From positions 310,001 through 374,000 of the forward strand of contig MKVF01000021.1 in NCBI GenBank assembly GCA_001899145.1: a DNA stretch of 64,000 nt, in the 5' to 3' direction. Source of the stretch: Flavobacteriia bacterium 40-80 (GTDB taxonomy: Bacteria > Bacteroidota > Bacteroidia > Flavobacteriales_D > Crocinitomicaceae). Within the stretch, counting starts at the first letter, position 1. Every line of letters begins with the position of its first letter. A program made the position numbers and the translations under genes. This document shows positions 34,405-43,489 of the stretch, in pieces. Below the pieces are notes generated by a model. The model was not told where the DNA came from, made no database searches, and saw nothing but the letters and a program-made list of their open reading frames with translations.

Positions 34405-34827
34405 ATGCCATTACAAAAAAAATGCCCGAAATGCAGCTCATTTTCACTTATAAAAAGTGGAATTATAGGAAACAGGCAGCGGTATAAATGTAAAGAATGT
34501 GCTTATTATTTCACTGTCGACAAGATTGGAAAAGAAATTGATAATTACTTTGTTGTAAAAGCATTACAGCTCTATATTGAGGGATTAAGTTTCAGAGAAT
34601 CAGAAAGAATACTGGGAATAAGTCATGTTACCATTTCCAACTGGATTAAAAAATATAATATCAAGCGACCGATAAATGCAACGTATCATCCCACATATAA
34701 GATTTTGTCAGAGTCGGAATTGCAGGAATATTTTAAAAGCAGAGAAAATTTAAAGGGAAAAGGTATGATTATCACGGAAGTCGGAGATAAATTTATGCTG
34801 ATAAAATGGGATCGGTTTAAAGATTGA
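34405..34827 (+). CDS. Zinc-ribbon/helix-turn-helix protein related to IS1-type InsA
   Basis: A 140-residue protein with a C4 zinc ribbon (C7, C10, C29, C32) like the N-terminal domain of IS1-family transposases, followed by a helix-turn-helix (GLSFRESERILGISHVTISNW, about 65-87) and a C-terminal tail of about 50 residues. No DDE nuclease reading frame and no terminal repeats accompany it, so it is not an active element. The start is the ATG at 34405; upstream codons look like non-coding A/T sequence. It is the only DNA-binding protein in the carboxylate locus and is divergent from prpE, so a regulator derived from a transposase is my inference. Confidence 0.7.
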   Translation: MPLQKKCPKCSSFSLIKSGIIGNRQRYKCKECAYYFTVDKIGKEIDNYFVVKALQLYIEGLSFRESERILGISHVTISNWIKKYNIKRPINATYHPTYKILSESELQEYFKSRENLKGKGMIITEVGDKFMLIKWDRFKD

Positions 34828-34949
34828 AATATTTTTAATTAATTTATTATTAGTGTTTTAATTTGATTAAAAGTATATATATTACCATATAAATACATAT
34901 TATTTTTTCTTTTACTTTCTTTTTCTTCACTTAGCCGAAATCAAAAACG

Positions 34950-36275
34950 ATGGTTATGAAGATAAAAGACTACTGCTTAATCGCACTTTTGATAGTTGTT
35001 TTTTCTGGTAATTTCCTGGCGCAGGGTTATCAGGACTACGAAACAGGATTAAAAGTAAAAATCAATGAATCTGGTTCTCGTTACTTCAGACTTCTTGCAT
35101 GGAATCAAATATGGCTGAAATATAACGAAAATAATACCGGAAGCACTCTTGCCGGTAAACCTGAAAATACAGCTGTTGATTTATCATTACGGCGAATTCG
35201 TTTACTTATGTATGCCCAATTGACAGATAAATTCATTATCGTAACGCATTTTGGGATAAACAATCAGAATACTTTCAGCGGAGGAGCTCCCGGGCAAGGA
35301 GGTAAAAAGCCACAGCTGTTTATGCACGATGCTTACGCAGAGCACAAGATATGGAAGAATTATATTTCGCTCGGAGCTGGTCTGCATTACTGGAACGGTA
35401 TTTCCAGATCGACAAATGCAAGTACGTTGAATTTCCTTGCGATTGATGCACCGATCTTTAACTGGACAAATATTGATAAGAGTGATCAGTTTGGCAGGTA
35501 TCTTGGAATTTATGCAAAAGGAAAAATAAAAAAGTTTGATTACCGAATTGCAGCCAATGATGCTTTTCAGGCAAATGATTCAAAAGTAATTTTTGATAAT
35601 GCCGCAGAATACAATCCACATGCTAAGTGGATGACGGCAGGGTATTTTAATTACCAGTTCTTCGATGAAGAATCTAATTTGCTTCCCTACATGGTTGGTA
35701 CTTATCTTGGAAGTAAGAAAGTGCTGACTGTCGGAGCAGGATTTCAACATCAGAAAAATGCGATGTGGATGAGAAATTCAGCCGGAGATACTGTTAATCA
35801 GGATCAGCTTTTACTTAGCGGCGATGTATTTCTGGATTTGCCTTTGAGCAAAAAACACAAAGACGCAATAACATTCTATGGGGTATATTACAATTACAAC
35901 ATGGGTACGAACTATGTTCGTCATATAGGGATTCTTAATCCGTCAGATGGTGGCGGAGTATTGAGAGGAAATGCCGTTCCGACAATTGGTACGGGTTCTA
36001 TATTATACGGTCAGTTGGGTTATCTGGTTCCTGAATTTTCATCTAAGCTTAGAATCCAGCCGTATGCAGCATTTTCTCATGCACGTTTTAAGGGACTCCG
36101 AGATGCAAATGATAAAATTGTCCCTGTAAATATTCTGGATGCAGGTATAAACTTTTATATGGCAGGACATCATCTGAAGTGGACTGTAAATTACCGACTT
36201 AGACCTGATTTTGCAGATGTGAATAATCTGAAAAACAGAAATGAGCTAACACTACAACTAATGGTATATCTATAA
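34950..36275 (+). CDS. Outer-membrane porin
   Basis: A 441-residue protein with a signal peptide (about 1-25, ending FLAQ) and a body of amphipathic strands with many aromatic residues, ending in NELTLQLMVYL, as in porin-type barrels. The layout is like phosphate-selective porins of the OprP/OprO family and other carboxylate-associated porins. It is followed after 25 bases by the MHS transporter. It probably lets small carboxylates across the outer membrane; this is inferred from context. Confidence 0.75.
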   Translation: MVMKIKDYCLIALLIVVFSGNFLAQGYQDYETGLKVKINESGSRYFRLLAWNQIWLKYNENNTGSTLAGKPENTAVDLSLRRIRLLMYAQLTDKFIIVTHFGINNQNTFSGGAPGQGGKKPQLFMHDAYAEHKIWKNYISLGAGLHYWNGISRSTNASTLNFLAIDAPIFNWTNIDKSDQFGRYLGIYAKGKIKKFDYRIAANDAFQANDSKVIFDNAAEYNPHAKWMTAGYFNYQFFDEESNLLPYMVGTYLGSKKVLTVGAGFQHQKNAMWMRNSAGDTVNQDQLLLSGDVFLDLPLSKKHKDAITFYGVYYNYNMGTNYVRHIGILNPSDGGGVLRGNAVPTIGTGSILYGQLGYLVPEFSSKLRIQPYAAFSHARFKGLRDANDKIVPVNILDAGINFYMAGHHLKWTVNYRLRPDFADVNNLKNRNELTLQLMVYL

Positions 36276-36300
36276 ACATCACTAATAAAAACGAGTAACT

Positions 36301-37815
36301 ATGAGTACAGAAAACAAAAACAGTATTGTAAAGGTTATCGGTGCGTCGTCCTTGGGCACGCTGATCGAATGGTATGACTTTTACATTTTTGGAAGTTTGG
36401 CGACTATTATCGGATCTAAATTATTTCCTTCCGACGCCGGTGCGTCTGCTTTAATTAACACATTGGCAATTTTTGCTGCAGGATTTATTGTCCGTCCGTT
36501 CGGAGCATTGGTATTCGGACGCCTTGGAGATTTAATCGGAAGGAAGTACACCTTTCTTTTGACTTTGGTTTTGATGGGAGGATCTACCTTTCTTATTGGT
36601 TTGATACCTTCTTATGAAACAATTGGTTACGCAGCTCCGATTCTCGTTCTGATTCTTCGTTTGGTTCAGGGACTTGCACTTGGAGGAGAGTATGGTGGTG
36701 CGGCAACATATGTGGCAGAACACGCTCCAAAAGGAAAACGAGGTTATTTCACAAGTTGGATTCAGACAACTGCTACTTTAGGATTGTTCATCTCTCTGGG
36801 AGTTATTGTTGTAACTAAAAATACATTAGGGAATGAAATGTTCTCAGACTGGGGTTGGAGAGTGCCGTTCCTTCTTTCTATCCTTTTGGTAGTGGTGTCG
36901 ATTTATATTCGTATGAAAATGCATGAATCACCTGAATTTACACGCCTTAAGTCCGAAGGAAAAGTTTCTAAAAATCCATTGAAAGACAGCTTCAGCAAAA
37001 AAGAGAACTTCAAAATGGTGTTACTGGCATTGTTCGGTGCTGCGATGGGACAAGGCGTTATCTGGTACACAGGGCAGTTTTACGCGCAGTCATTCATCGA
37101 AAATACGTGTAAAGTAGATTTTAATGACTCCCGTTATATTCTATTGTGGGCAATCGCATTTGCAACACCTTTCTTTGTGGTGTTCGGTTCATTAAGTGAT
37201 AAAGTAGGCAGAAAATGGATTATGATGCTGGGAATGTTACTGGGAATTTTGTTTTACCGGCCGATTTACCAAAACTTCCTTGACAGCACAGACTATGCAA
37301 AACTGGAACAAACAGAATTAAAATCAGCGGAGGCTCCGTCTGTAGTGAGAGCACTTGCGCCGAATGGTGCAGATAGTACAATTACCACTACGACATTAAA
37401 AACGCTTAACAGCGGAGCAACTTACAAAGAGATCAAGACAACAACTGTCTTCGCTGATTCTTCTTTAGAACCAGCAGAAACAGTTGTATTAAAGGACAAA
37501 ACGTTAGCTGCGGCGACATTCTGGAAATTCGTTGCACTGGTGTTTTTTCAGGTGCTTTTAGTAACCATGGTGTATGGACCAATTGCTGCATTTTTAGTAG
37601 AATTATTCCCGACAAAAATCCGATATACTTCCATGTCTCTGCCTTATCACATTGGAAATGGAGTGTTTGGTGGACTGGTTCCGTTTATTGCAACATTGAT
37701 TATCAGTTATCAGGGATCCACACCACTTTCCGGCTTATGGTATCCGATCGGAGTTGCTGCCGTATGTCTAATCATCGGATCCATTTATTTAAGTAATAAT
37801 ACACATAAACGCTAA
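36301..37815 (+). CDS. MHS-type MFS transporter with a large loop insert
   Basis: A 504-residue 12-helix permease of the metabolite:proton symporter group. Motifs include GTLIEWYDFYIFG (helix 1), RPFGALVFGRLGDLIGRKYT (loop 2-3) and GLALGGEYGGAATYVAEHAP. Between helices 9 and 10 (about residues 320-402) it carries a polar Ser/Thr-rich insert of some 80 residues that ordinary members of about 430 residues lack. Members import carboxylates, proline/betaine or shikimate. Its position between a porin and acyl-CoA synthetase genes favours a short-chain carboxylate. Confidence 0.88.
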   Translation: MSTENKNSIVKVIGASSLGTLIEWYDFYIFGSLATIIGSKLFPSDAGASALINTLAIFAAGFIVRPFGALVFGRLGDLIGRKYTFLLTLVLMGGSTFLIGLIPSYETIGYAAPILVLILRLVQGLALGGEYGGAATYVAEHAPKGKRGYFTSWIQTTATLGLFISLGVIVVTKNTLGNEMFSDWGWRVPFLLSILLVVVSIYIRMKMHESPEFTRLKSEGKVSKNPLKDSFSKKENFKMVLLALFGAAMGQGVIWYTGQFYAQSFIENTCKVDFNDSRYILLWAIAFATPFFVVFGSLSDKVGRKWIMMLGMLLGILFYRPIYQNFLDSTDYAKLEQTELKSAEAPSVVRALAPNGADSTITTTTLKTLNSGATYKEIKTTTVFADSSLEPAETVVLKDKTLAAATFWKFVALVFFQVLLVTMVYGPIAAFLVELFPTKIRYTSMSLPYHIGNGVFGGLVPFIATLIISYQGSTPLSGLWYPIGVAAVCLIIGSIYLSNNTHKR

Positions 37816-37833
37816 TTATAAAATCAATAGATT

Positions 37834-38085
37834 ATGAACGCATTAAAAAAAATATTGGGTATTGTGTGGATTGTACTTGCACCAGTATCCATCATCGTTA
37901 TGATTATCCAGATGATAGAAAAAATTTCGCTTGCTGCACCGGGGATCGATCGGACAAATACAACACTGCAATGGGGAATTATTCTTTTTATTTTTATTCC
38001 GATTGCAATGGGATTGTTGATTTTCGGACTATATTCTCTGAAAGGAGAGTATAATGATATTGACGTACTGGAAGATAACGATTAA
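37834..38085 (+). CDS. Small two-helix membrane protein after the MHS transporter
   Basis: An 83-residue protein with two transmembrane helices (about 8-27 and 48-70) and an acidic tail (EDND). It follows the transporter by 18 bases and is followed by a terminator at 38106-38133, so porin, transporter and this gene make one unit. I recall small proteins of this kind (possibly DUF6814) next to MHS transporters in Bacteroidota, but cannot confirm. It may be a transporter subunit or stabiliser. Confidence 0.7.
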   Translation: MNALKKILGIVWIVLAPVSIIVMIIQMIEKISLAAPGIDRTNTTLQWGIILFIFIPIAMGLLIFGLYSLKGEYNDIDVLEDND

Positions 38086-38105
38086 AATCTTTTTGTAAAT
38101 TTGAT

Positions 38106-38133
38106 AGCCTGCCGTTGTTCGGCGGGCTTTTAT
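38106..38133 (+). terminator. Terminator of the porin-transporter unit
   Basis: A 9-bp stem (38106-38114 with 38120-38128, one G-T pair), a TTGTT loop and a following T-rich run. It separates the transporter unit from the sensor unit beginning at 38145. Confidence 0.8.
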
Positions 38134-38144
38134 TCCTTAGAGGT

Positions 38145-38336
38145 ATGAATAAGCGGAAATTACAATCATTTTATATTTTTATCGGTCTATTTGCACTGAT
38201 ACTGGTTAATTATCCTATCATTGCGAGTATAGCAGGCGGAAAGGCACAAAAAATACCGGTAATTCTGCTATATCTTTTTGTAGTTGCTTTGTTTGTCAGC
38301 CTGGCTGGCTTTATTCTCGAAAAAAAGGATAAATAG
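38145..38336 (+). CDS. Small membrane protein coupled to the SSS-histidine kinase
   Basis: A 63-residue protein with two transmembrane helices (about 10-28 and 38-57), containing NYPII and an IPVILLYLFVV segment. Its stop codon directly touches the ATG of the SSS-kinase gene, so translation is probably coupled. A comparable small gene (cbrX) precedes the SSS-kinase cbrA in Pseudomonas. The start is the ATG at 38145; a longer reading frame would run through the terminator hairpin. Confidence 0.75.
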   Translation: MNKRKLQSFYIFIGLFALILVNYPIIASIAGGKAQKIPVILLYLFVVALFVSLAGFILEKKDK

Positions 38337-41030
38337 ATGGTTGGAGGTTTCATTTTTGTTGTATTGATTTTGTATCTGGCAGTGCTGTTCTGGATTGCTT
38401 ACAGGATTGATTTATCAAAAAAATGGAGAAAACGAATTGCGGGAAGCCCCGTGATTTATGCATTGACACTCGCTGTTTACTGTTCCGCCTGGACATTTTT
38501 CGGAAGTGTCGGAGCTGCGTCCACTTACAGCATTGAATTTTTGACGATTTACATTGGTCCGCTTATTGCCACTCCTTTTTTATGGATCGTTTACCGCAAG
38601 ATTATCCGTATTTCTAAAACGCAGGGAATTTCTTCCATTGCAGACTTTATATCAACCCGTTATAACAAAAACAGTTTATTAAACAGACTGGTAACTATTT
38701 TTCTGGTGGTTGGCATCATTCCTTATATTGCGTTACAGATTACAGGTATTGAACGAAGCCTGGAAACCTGTATTTCGTGGGGAAGTGAGGTAAATAAAGG
38801 AATCACGTTCTTTGGAATGATCGACATGGCATTAATTGTGACTATTGGCCTGGGGTTATTCTTAATTGCCTTTACAACGAGGCAATTACAGGATAATACT
38901 CAGAATAAAGGATTGATTGGAGCAATTGCCTTTGAATCTGTTGTTAAGCTGGTTGTTTTTCTCATTTTTGGTATTTATGTCTGTTATTATATTTTTAATA
39001 ACCAGTCAGATGTGTATAATTTATTACCCGAAAAAGGACTTTTGGTAAATCCGGATAATAGTTATTCCCAATGGTTTGGAATGATAGTGCTTTCAGGATT
39101 TGCGTTCTTTTTCCTTCCTCGTCAGTTCGAAGTTGGGGTGTTTGCTTCCGGTAATGAGCAGCAGTTGAAAAAAGCAATGTGGATGTTTCCTCTTTATTTG
39201 ATTTTAATTAATCTGTTTGTTATTCCGATTGCGATTGCCGGAAATTATTTTTTTGCCGAAACAGAAGTAAATAAAGATACATACATGCTTGCAATACCAC
39301 TGTTACACCAGCATTTTGGTATGGCATTACTGGTATTGCTCGGGGGATTTTCTGCGGCGAGCGGAATGATTATTGTTTCTACACATGCGATCAGCAAAAT
39401 GGTCGCTAATTCCATTTTAATTCCTGCTTTTATTGACAGTGGATTTATTCTTAGACGATTTAAAGGAAAGCATCATAAAATCCCTGTTTTCTTTAGAAGA
39501 ATAAGCATTTTGATTGTACTGCTGATGGCTTATTTTTATTACAAGCTTGTAGCTGTTGAATATTCGCTGATTTCTATTGGTCTCGTATCATTTATAGCTG
39601 TTTCCCAATTTGCACCGGCCATTCTCGGAGGTATTTTCTGGAAATACGGAAGTGTGAAAGGAGCATTTGCTGGTATAATCAGTGGATTTACAATCTGGTT
39701 TTTCTTTTTGGTGGTTCCGACTATTTTCGGCGGAGAAATAAACAAGAATTATATTCAGCTGATTACGGATTCTTTCGCGGAAAATCACGGAGCAATTATT
39801 ACTACGGTTTTCTTCTGGTCTATGTTTGCAAATAGCTCGCTCTACATCGTTGTGTCATTGCTGACCAGGCAAAGTCCTCTGGAACGAAATCAGGCAGAAT
39901 TATTTGTAAATATTTACAATTATTCCGAATCGCTCGAATCTTCTGTTTTGTGGAAAGGAAAAGCATTTTTTCCTGATATCCAGTCTTTGTTAGCTCGTTT
40001 TCTTGGTGAACAACGAGCAAATTATGAACTGTTGACATTTACAGAAAAAAACAACATTAGTCTGGATGAAAAAGAAGAGCTTGATTCAAGAGTTATTCTT
40101 CACGCGGAAAAATTACTGAGTAATATGATCGGTTCTTCCTCTGCCCGTATCTTGGTTTCTTCTGTTGCAAAAGAAGATCAGATTTCCATGGAGGACGTTG
40201 TCGGAATTCTGGAAGAATCGCATAAGCTGATGCAGCTGAATAAAGAATTAAACCAGACTTCGCAGGAACTCAAGCGCCTTTCGAATGTTTTAAAATCAAC
40301 TAATTTAAAGCTGAAGAAAAATGATTTATTGAAAGATGAATTTCTATACACCGTGACGCACGAGCTGAGAACTCCTCTGACAAGTATAAAAGCATTGAGT
40401 GAGCTGCTGGCGGACGATGACAAAATGCCGGAAGAAATAAAAAAAGAATTTCTACAGACGATCCTGAAAGAAACAAATCGGATGACGCGGTTGATTTCTC
40501 AGGTGCTGGATCTGGAAAATTTTGAGTCAGGTAAACATCAGTTGCGGATTTCGTATTCGGACATTAATGAACTGGTAATTTACTGTACAAATGCGATGGA
40601 AGAAATTTTCAAGAAAAAAAATATCCGCCTGTATATTATTCTGGATGATGCCATTCCGACAATCGAATTGGATTATGACCGTATAACGCAGGTAGTAATT
40701 AACCTGCTGACCAATGCATCCAATCACTGCAACAATGAAAAGGGAGAGATCTGGATCAGCACAAAAAAGCACCATAATAATGTGGTGGTAGAAGTAGCTG
40801 ATAATGGAGCAGGAGTTGAAGAAGGCATGGAGCAGGCTATTTTTGAGAAATTTTTTCAGGCCGATAATAAGGGAGTCCGTAAATCAAAAGGAAGTGGATT
40901 GGGACTTGCAATTTCAAAAAAAATTATCCAGCTGCATGAAGGAAAAATATGGACGGAAAAACATGAACCGGAAGGAGCAGCGTTTATTTTTACAATACCG
41001 TTCGAACAAAATAAATATATAGTGGCATGA
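38337..41030 (+). CDS. Sodium:solute symporter-histidine kinase fusion (CbrA-like)
   Basis: An 897-residue fusion. The first 550 residues form a 12-13 helix sodium:solute symporter (SSS) domain. A short coiled linker (about 600-660, LNKELNQTSQELKRL) follows, then a histidine kinase with phospho-acceptor H675 in THELRTPLTS, N box NLLTNASNHC, G1 DNGAGV and G2 GSGLGLA. There is no PAS domain. Fusions of this kind, such as CbrA, link transport or occupancy of a substrate site to signalling. The gene overlaps the receiver protein by four bases and is followed by acs, so acetate or a related acid is the likely ligand. Confidence 0.92.
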   Translation: MVGGFIFVVLILYLAVLFWIAYRIDLSKKWRKRIAGSPVIYALTLAVYCSAWTFFGSVGAASTYSIEFLTIYIGPLIATPFLWIVYRKIIRISKTQGISSIADFISTRYNKNSLLNRLVTIFLVVGIIPYIALQITGIERSLETCISWGSEVNKGITFFGMIDMALIVTIGLGLFLIAFTTRQLQDNTQNKGLIGAIAFESVVKLVVFLIFGIYVCYYIFNNQSDVYNLLPEKGLLVNPDNSYSQWFGMIVLSGFAFFFLPRQFEVGVFASGNEQQLKKAMWMFPLYLILINLFVIPIAIAGNYFFAETEVNKDTYMLAIPLLHQHFGMALLVLLGGFSAASGMIIVSTHAISKMVANSILIPAFIDSGFILRRFKGKHHKIPVFFRRISILIVLLMAYFYYKLVAVEYSLISIGLVSFIAVSQFAPAILGGIFWKYGSVKGAFAGIISGFTIWFFFLVVPTIFGGEINKNYIQLITDSFAENHGAIITTVFFWSMFANSSLYIVVSLLTRQSPLERNQAELFVNIYNYSESLESSVLWKGKAFFPDIQSLLARFLGEQRANYELLTFTEKNNISLDEKEELDSRVILHAEKLLSNMIGSSSARILVSSVAKEDQISMEDVVGILEESHKLMQLNKELNQTSQELKRLSNVLKSTNLKLKKNDLLKDEFLYTVTHELRTPLTSIKALSELLADDDKMPEEIKKEFLQTILKETNRMTRLISQVLDLENFESGKHQLRISYSDINELVIYCTNAMEEIFKKKNIRLYIILDDAIPTIELDYDRITQVVINLLTNASNHCNNEKGEIWISTKKHHNNVVVEVADNGAGVEEGMEQAIFEKFFQADNKGVRKSKGSGLGLAISKKIIQLHEGKIWTEKHEPEGAAFIFTIPFEQNKYIVA

Positions 41031-41398
41031 GTAGCAGCAAAAAAATATTAATAGTTGATGATGAGCCAAGTATTGTTCTCTCTCTGGATTATCTGATGCG
41101 TAAAAACGGTTTTCAGCCGTTTATTGCCAGAAACGGGGAAGAAGCGTTAGTGATATCGAAAAAAGAAATGCCGGCATTGATTATTCTGGATATTATGATG
41201 CCCGGAATAGACGGGTATCAGGTGTGTGAACAACTTAAAGGTAATCCCGAAACTGCGGGAATCAAGATTATTTTCCTGTCCGCAAAATCAGGAAAAGAAG
41301 CGATAGAAAAAGGACTAAACGTCGGAGCAGATAAATATTTAACCAAACCATTTAATACAAAACAAATCATGCAGGAAGTGTTAGACTTGCTGCAATAA
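41027..41398 (+). CDS. Receiver-only response regulator
   Basis: A 123-residue CheY-like protein with the acidic pair D11/D12, phospho-acceptor D55 (LDIMMPG), S85 and K107 (TKPF). It has no output domain, so it must pass the signal to another protein. It overlaps the SSS-kinase gene by four bases and is its obvious partner. acs starts 32 bases after it. Confidence 0.92.
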   Translation: MSSSKKILIVDDEPSIVLSLDYLMRKNGFQPFIARNGEEALVISKKEMPALIILDIMMPGIDGYQVCEQLKGNPETAGIKIIFLSAKSGKEAIEKGLNVGADKYLTKPFNTKQIMQEVLDLLQ

Positions 41399-41430
41399 AA
41401 ATGAATAGTATTAATTAAAAACAATATGCT

Positions 41431-43329
41431 ATGAGTAAATTACAAATCAAATCATTCGAAGAGTACAAAGAAAAGTACAAACAAAGTATTGAGCATCCGG
41501 AAGAATTCTGGGCGGAAGTAGCAGAAGAATTTCAATGGATAAAAAAATGGGACAAAGTGCTCGAATGGAATTTCCAGGAGCCTAAAGTAGAATGGTTTAA
41601 AGGAGCAAAATTAAATATTACGGAAAATGCACTGGATCGTCACTTGGCAACGAGAGGTAATAAATTAGCGTTGATATGGGAGCCTAATGATCCAAAACAG
41701 CGTTTTATACGATATACTTATCGAGAATTATATGAGCACGTGTGCCAATTCGCCAATGCCTTAAAAGAAAAAGGAATAGGTAAGGGAGATCGTGTTTGTA
41801 TCTATATGCCCATGATTCCCGAGCTGGCGATAGCAGTACTGGCTTGTGCCAGAATCGGTGCAATACATTCTGTTGTATTTGCGGGGTTTTCATCTTCTGC
41901 TCTTGCAGATAGAATTAATGACGCAGAAGCAAAAGCCGTGATTACGTCTGATGGTTTGAATCGCGGAGCGAAGCAGATCCCGGTTAAACGTGTTGTGGAT
42001 GAAGCATTGGAGTCTTGCAGTTCGATTGAAAGTGTGATTGTTTTTGATTGTTTGGGATGGATGCCTAATATGCAGGAAGGACGTGATTATTGGTGGCATG
42101 AAGTTGTTGCAGGGCAGCCAAAATCTTGTCAGCCGGAACCGATGGACGCGGAAGATGAGTTGTTTATTTTATATACCTCCGGATCAACAGGAAAGCCTAA
42201 AGGTGTTGTGCATACATGTGGAGGATATATGGTAGGAGCAGCCTACACATTCCAGAATGTTTACCAATGTGATGAGTCAGATATTTATTGGTGTACTGCG
42301 GATGTTGGCTGGATTACAGGACATACTTACATTGTTTATGGTCCGCTTATTTCAGGAACAACAAGTGTTATGTTTGAGGGAATTCCGACTTATCCGGATC
42401 CGGGACGTTTCTGGCAGGTAATTGATAAGCACAGTGTCAATCAGTTTCTAACAGCACCTACGGCAATCCGCTCATTGATGGCTCATGGAGAAGACCACGT
42501 TTTATCCTATAGCTTAGATTCGTTGAAGGTATTGGGTTCTGTTGGTGAGCCGATTAACGATGAGGCATGGAAATGGTATCATTTACACGTAGGAAAAGAA
42601 AGGTGTCCGATTGTGGATAACTGGTGGCAGACAGAAACAGGTGCCATTATGATCTCAGGGATTGGGAATATATCGCCGATGAAACCCACTTATGCAGGTT
42701 ACCCGCTTCCGGGAGTAAATCCGGTTCTGCTTAATCAGGAAGGAAAAGAAATAGAAGGAGCGGATGAGGAAGGTTATTTGTGTATCAAATCACCGTGGCC
42801 TTCAATGCTGCGTACGACATGGGGAGATCATGAACGTTGCCGTGTAACGTATTTCTCTACTTATGACGGGTACTATTTTACGGGCGATGGAGCAAAACGC
42901 GATCAGAGCGGAATGTACCGTATTATCGGACGGGTGGATGACGTGATAAATGTTTCGGGACATCGCTTTGGTACAGCAGAAATAGAAAGTGCGATTAACA
43001 CAAGTGATAATGTGGTTGAATCAGCGGTTGTCGGTTTTCCTCATCCGGTAAAAGGACAATCAATTTATGCTTTTGTGGTTTGTGAGAAAGCTCCTGAAGA
43101 TGAGATTCATGCAAAAGGAGAAATTGTAGAGTCTGTTGTGGCGGAAATTGGTAAAATAGCTATTCCGGAGAAAATTCAGTTCGTCAGCGGTTTGCCTAAA
43201 ACACGATCAGGGAAAATTATGAGACGTATCCTTCGTAAAATCGCTGAAGGTGAAGTTGCTAATTTGGGAGATACAAGTACATTGCTTGATCCGAATGTAG
43301 TAGATGAGCTGATAGAAGGAAGATTGTAG
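41431..43329 (+). CDS. acs: Acetyl-CoA synthetase
   Basis: A 632-residue AMP-forming synthetase making acetyl-CoA from acetate, ATP and CoA. The YTSGSTGKPKG loop begins at Y248. The conserved ADVGWITGHTY and the C-terminal PKTRSGKIMRR with K595 (the lysine acetylated in Acs) are intact. N-terminal features (EEFWAEVAEEFQW, WFKGAKLNITENALDRH) match Acs rather than PrpE. It ends the sensor unit, after which a strong terminator stands at 43361-43388. Confidence 0.95.
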   Translation: MSKLQIKSFEEYKEKYKQSIEHPEEFWAEVAEEFQWIKKWDKVLEWNFQEPKVEWFKGAKLNITENALDRHLATRGNKLALIWEPNDPKQRFIRYTYRELYEHVCQFANALKEKGIGKGDRVCIYMPMIPELAIAVLACARIGAIHSVVFAGFSSSALADRINDAEAKAVITSDGLNRGAKQIPVKRVVDEALESCSSIESVIVFDCLGWMPNMQEGRDYWWHEVVAGQPKSCQPEPMDAEDELFILYTSGSTGKPKGVVHTCGGYMVGAAYTFQNVYQCDESDIYWCTADVGWITGHTYIVYGPLISGTTSVMFEGIPTYPDPGRFWQVIDKHSVNQFLTAPTAIRSLMAHGEDHVLSYSLDSLKVLGSVGEPINDEAWKWYHLHVGKERCPIVDNWWQTETGAIMISGIGNISPMKPTYAGYPLPGVNPVLLNQEGKEIEGADEEGYLCIKSPWPSMLRTTWGDHERCRVTYFSTYDGYYFTGDGAKRDQSGMYRIIGRVDDVINVSGHRFGTAEIESAINTSDNVVESAVVGFPHPVKGQSIYAFVVCEKAPEDEIHAKGEIVESVVAEIGKIAIPEKIQFVSGLPKTRSGKIMRRILRKIAEGEVANLGDTSTLLDPNVVDELIEGRL

Positions 43330-43360
43330 AACCAGAAGTTATCCGATCTGATTATTACAC

Positions 43361-43388
43361 AACGGCAGTCAATCGACTGCCGTTTTTT
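43361..43388 (+). terminator. Terminator of acs
   Basis: A perfect 10-bp G+C-rich stem (43361-43370 with 43375-43384), a four-base loop and a run of T residues. Confidence 0.88.
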
Positions 43389-43489
43389 GTTTTGAAAAGC
43401 ATTATCAACTTGTTCATAAATTATCTTTAAACAGTGTTAGATAAAAAAAGAAAGTCCGTAATTTTATAGTTCCTAAAAAATCTCGACAG

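Noticed and set aside
34330-34950. Complete IS1-type insertion sequence
   Set aside because: Only the zinc-ribbon/HTH part is present. There is no DDE nuclease frame, no terminal inverted repeats and no target duplication that I can see.
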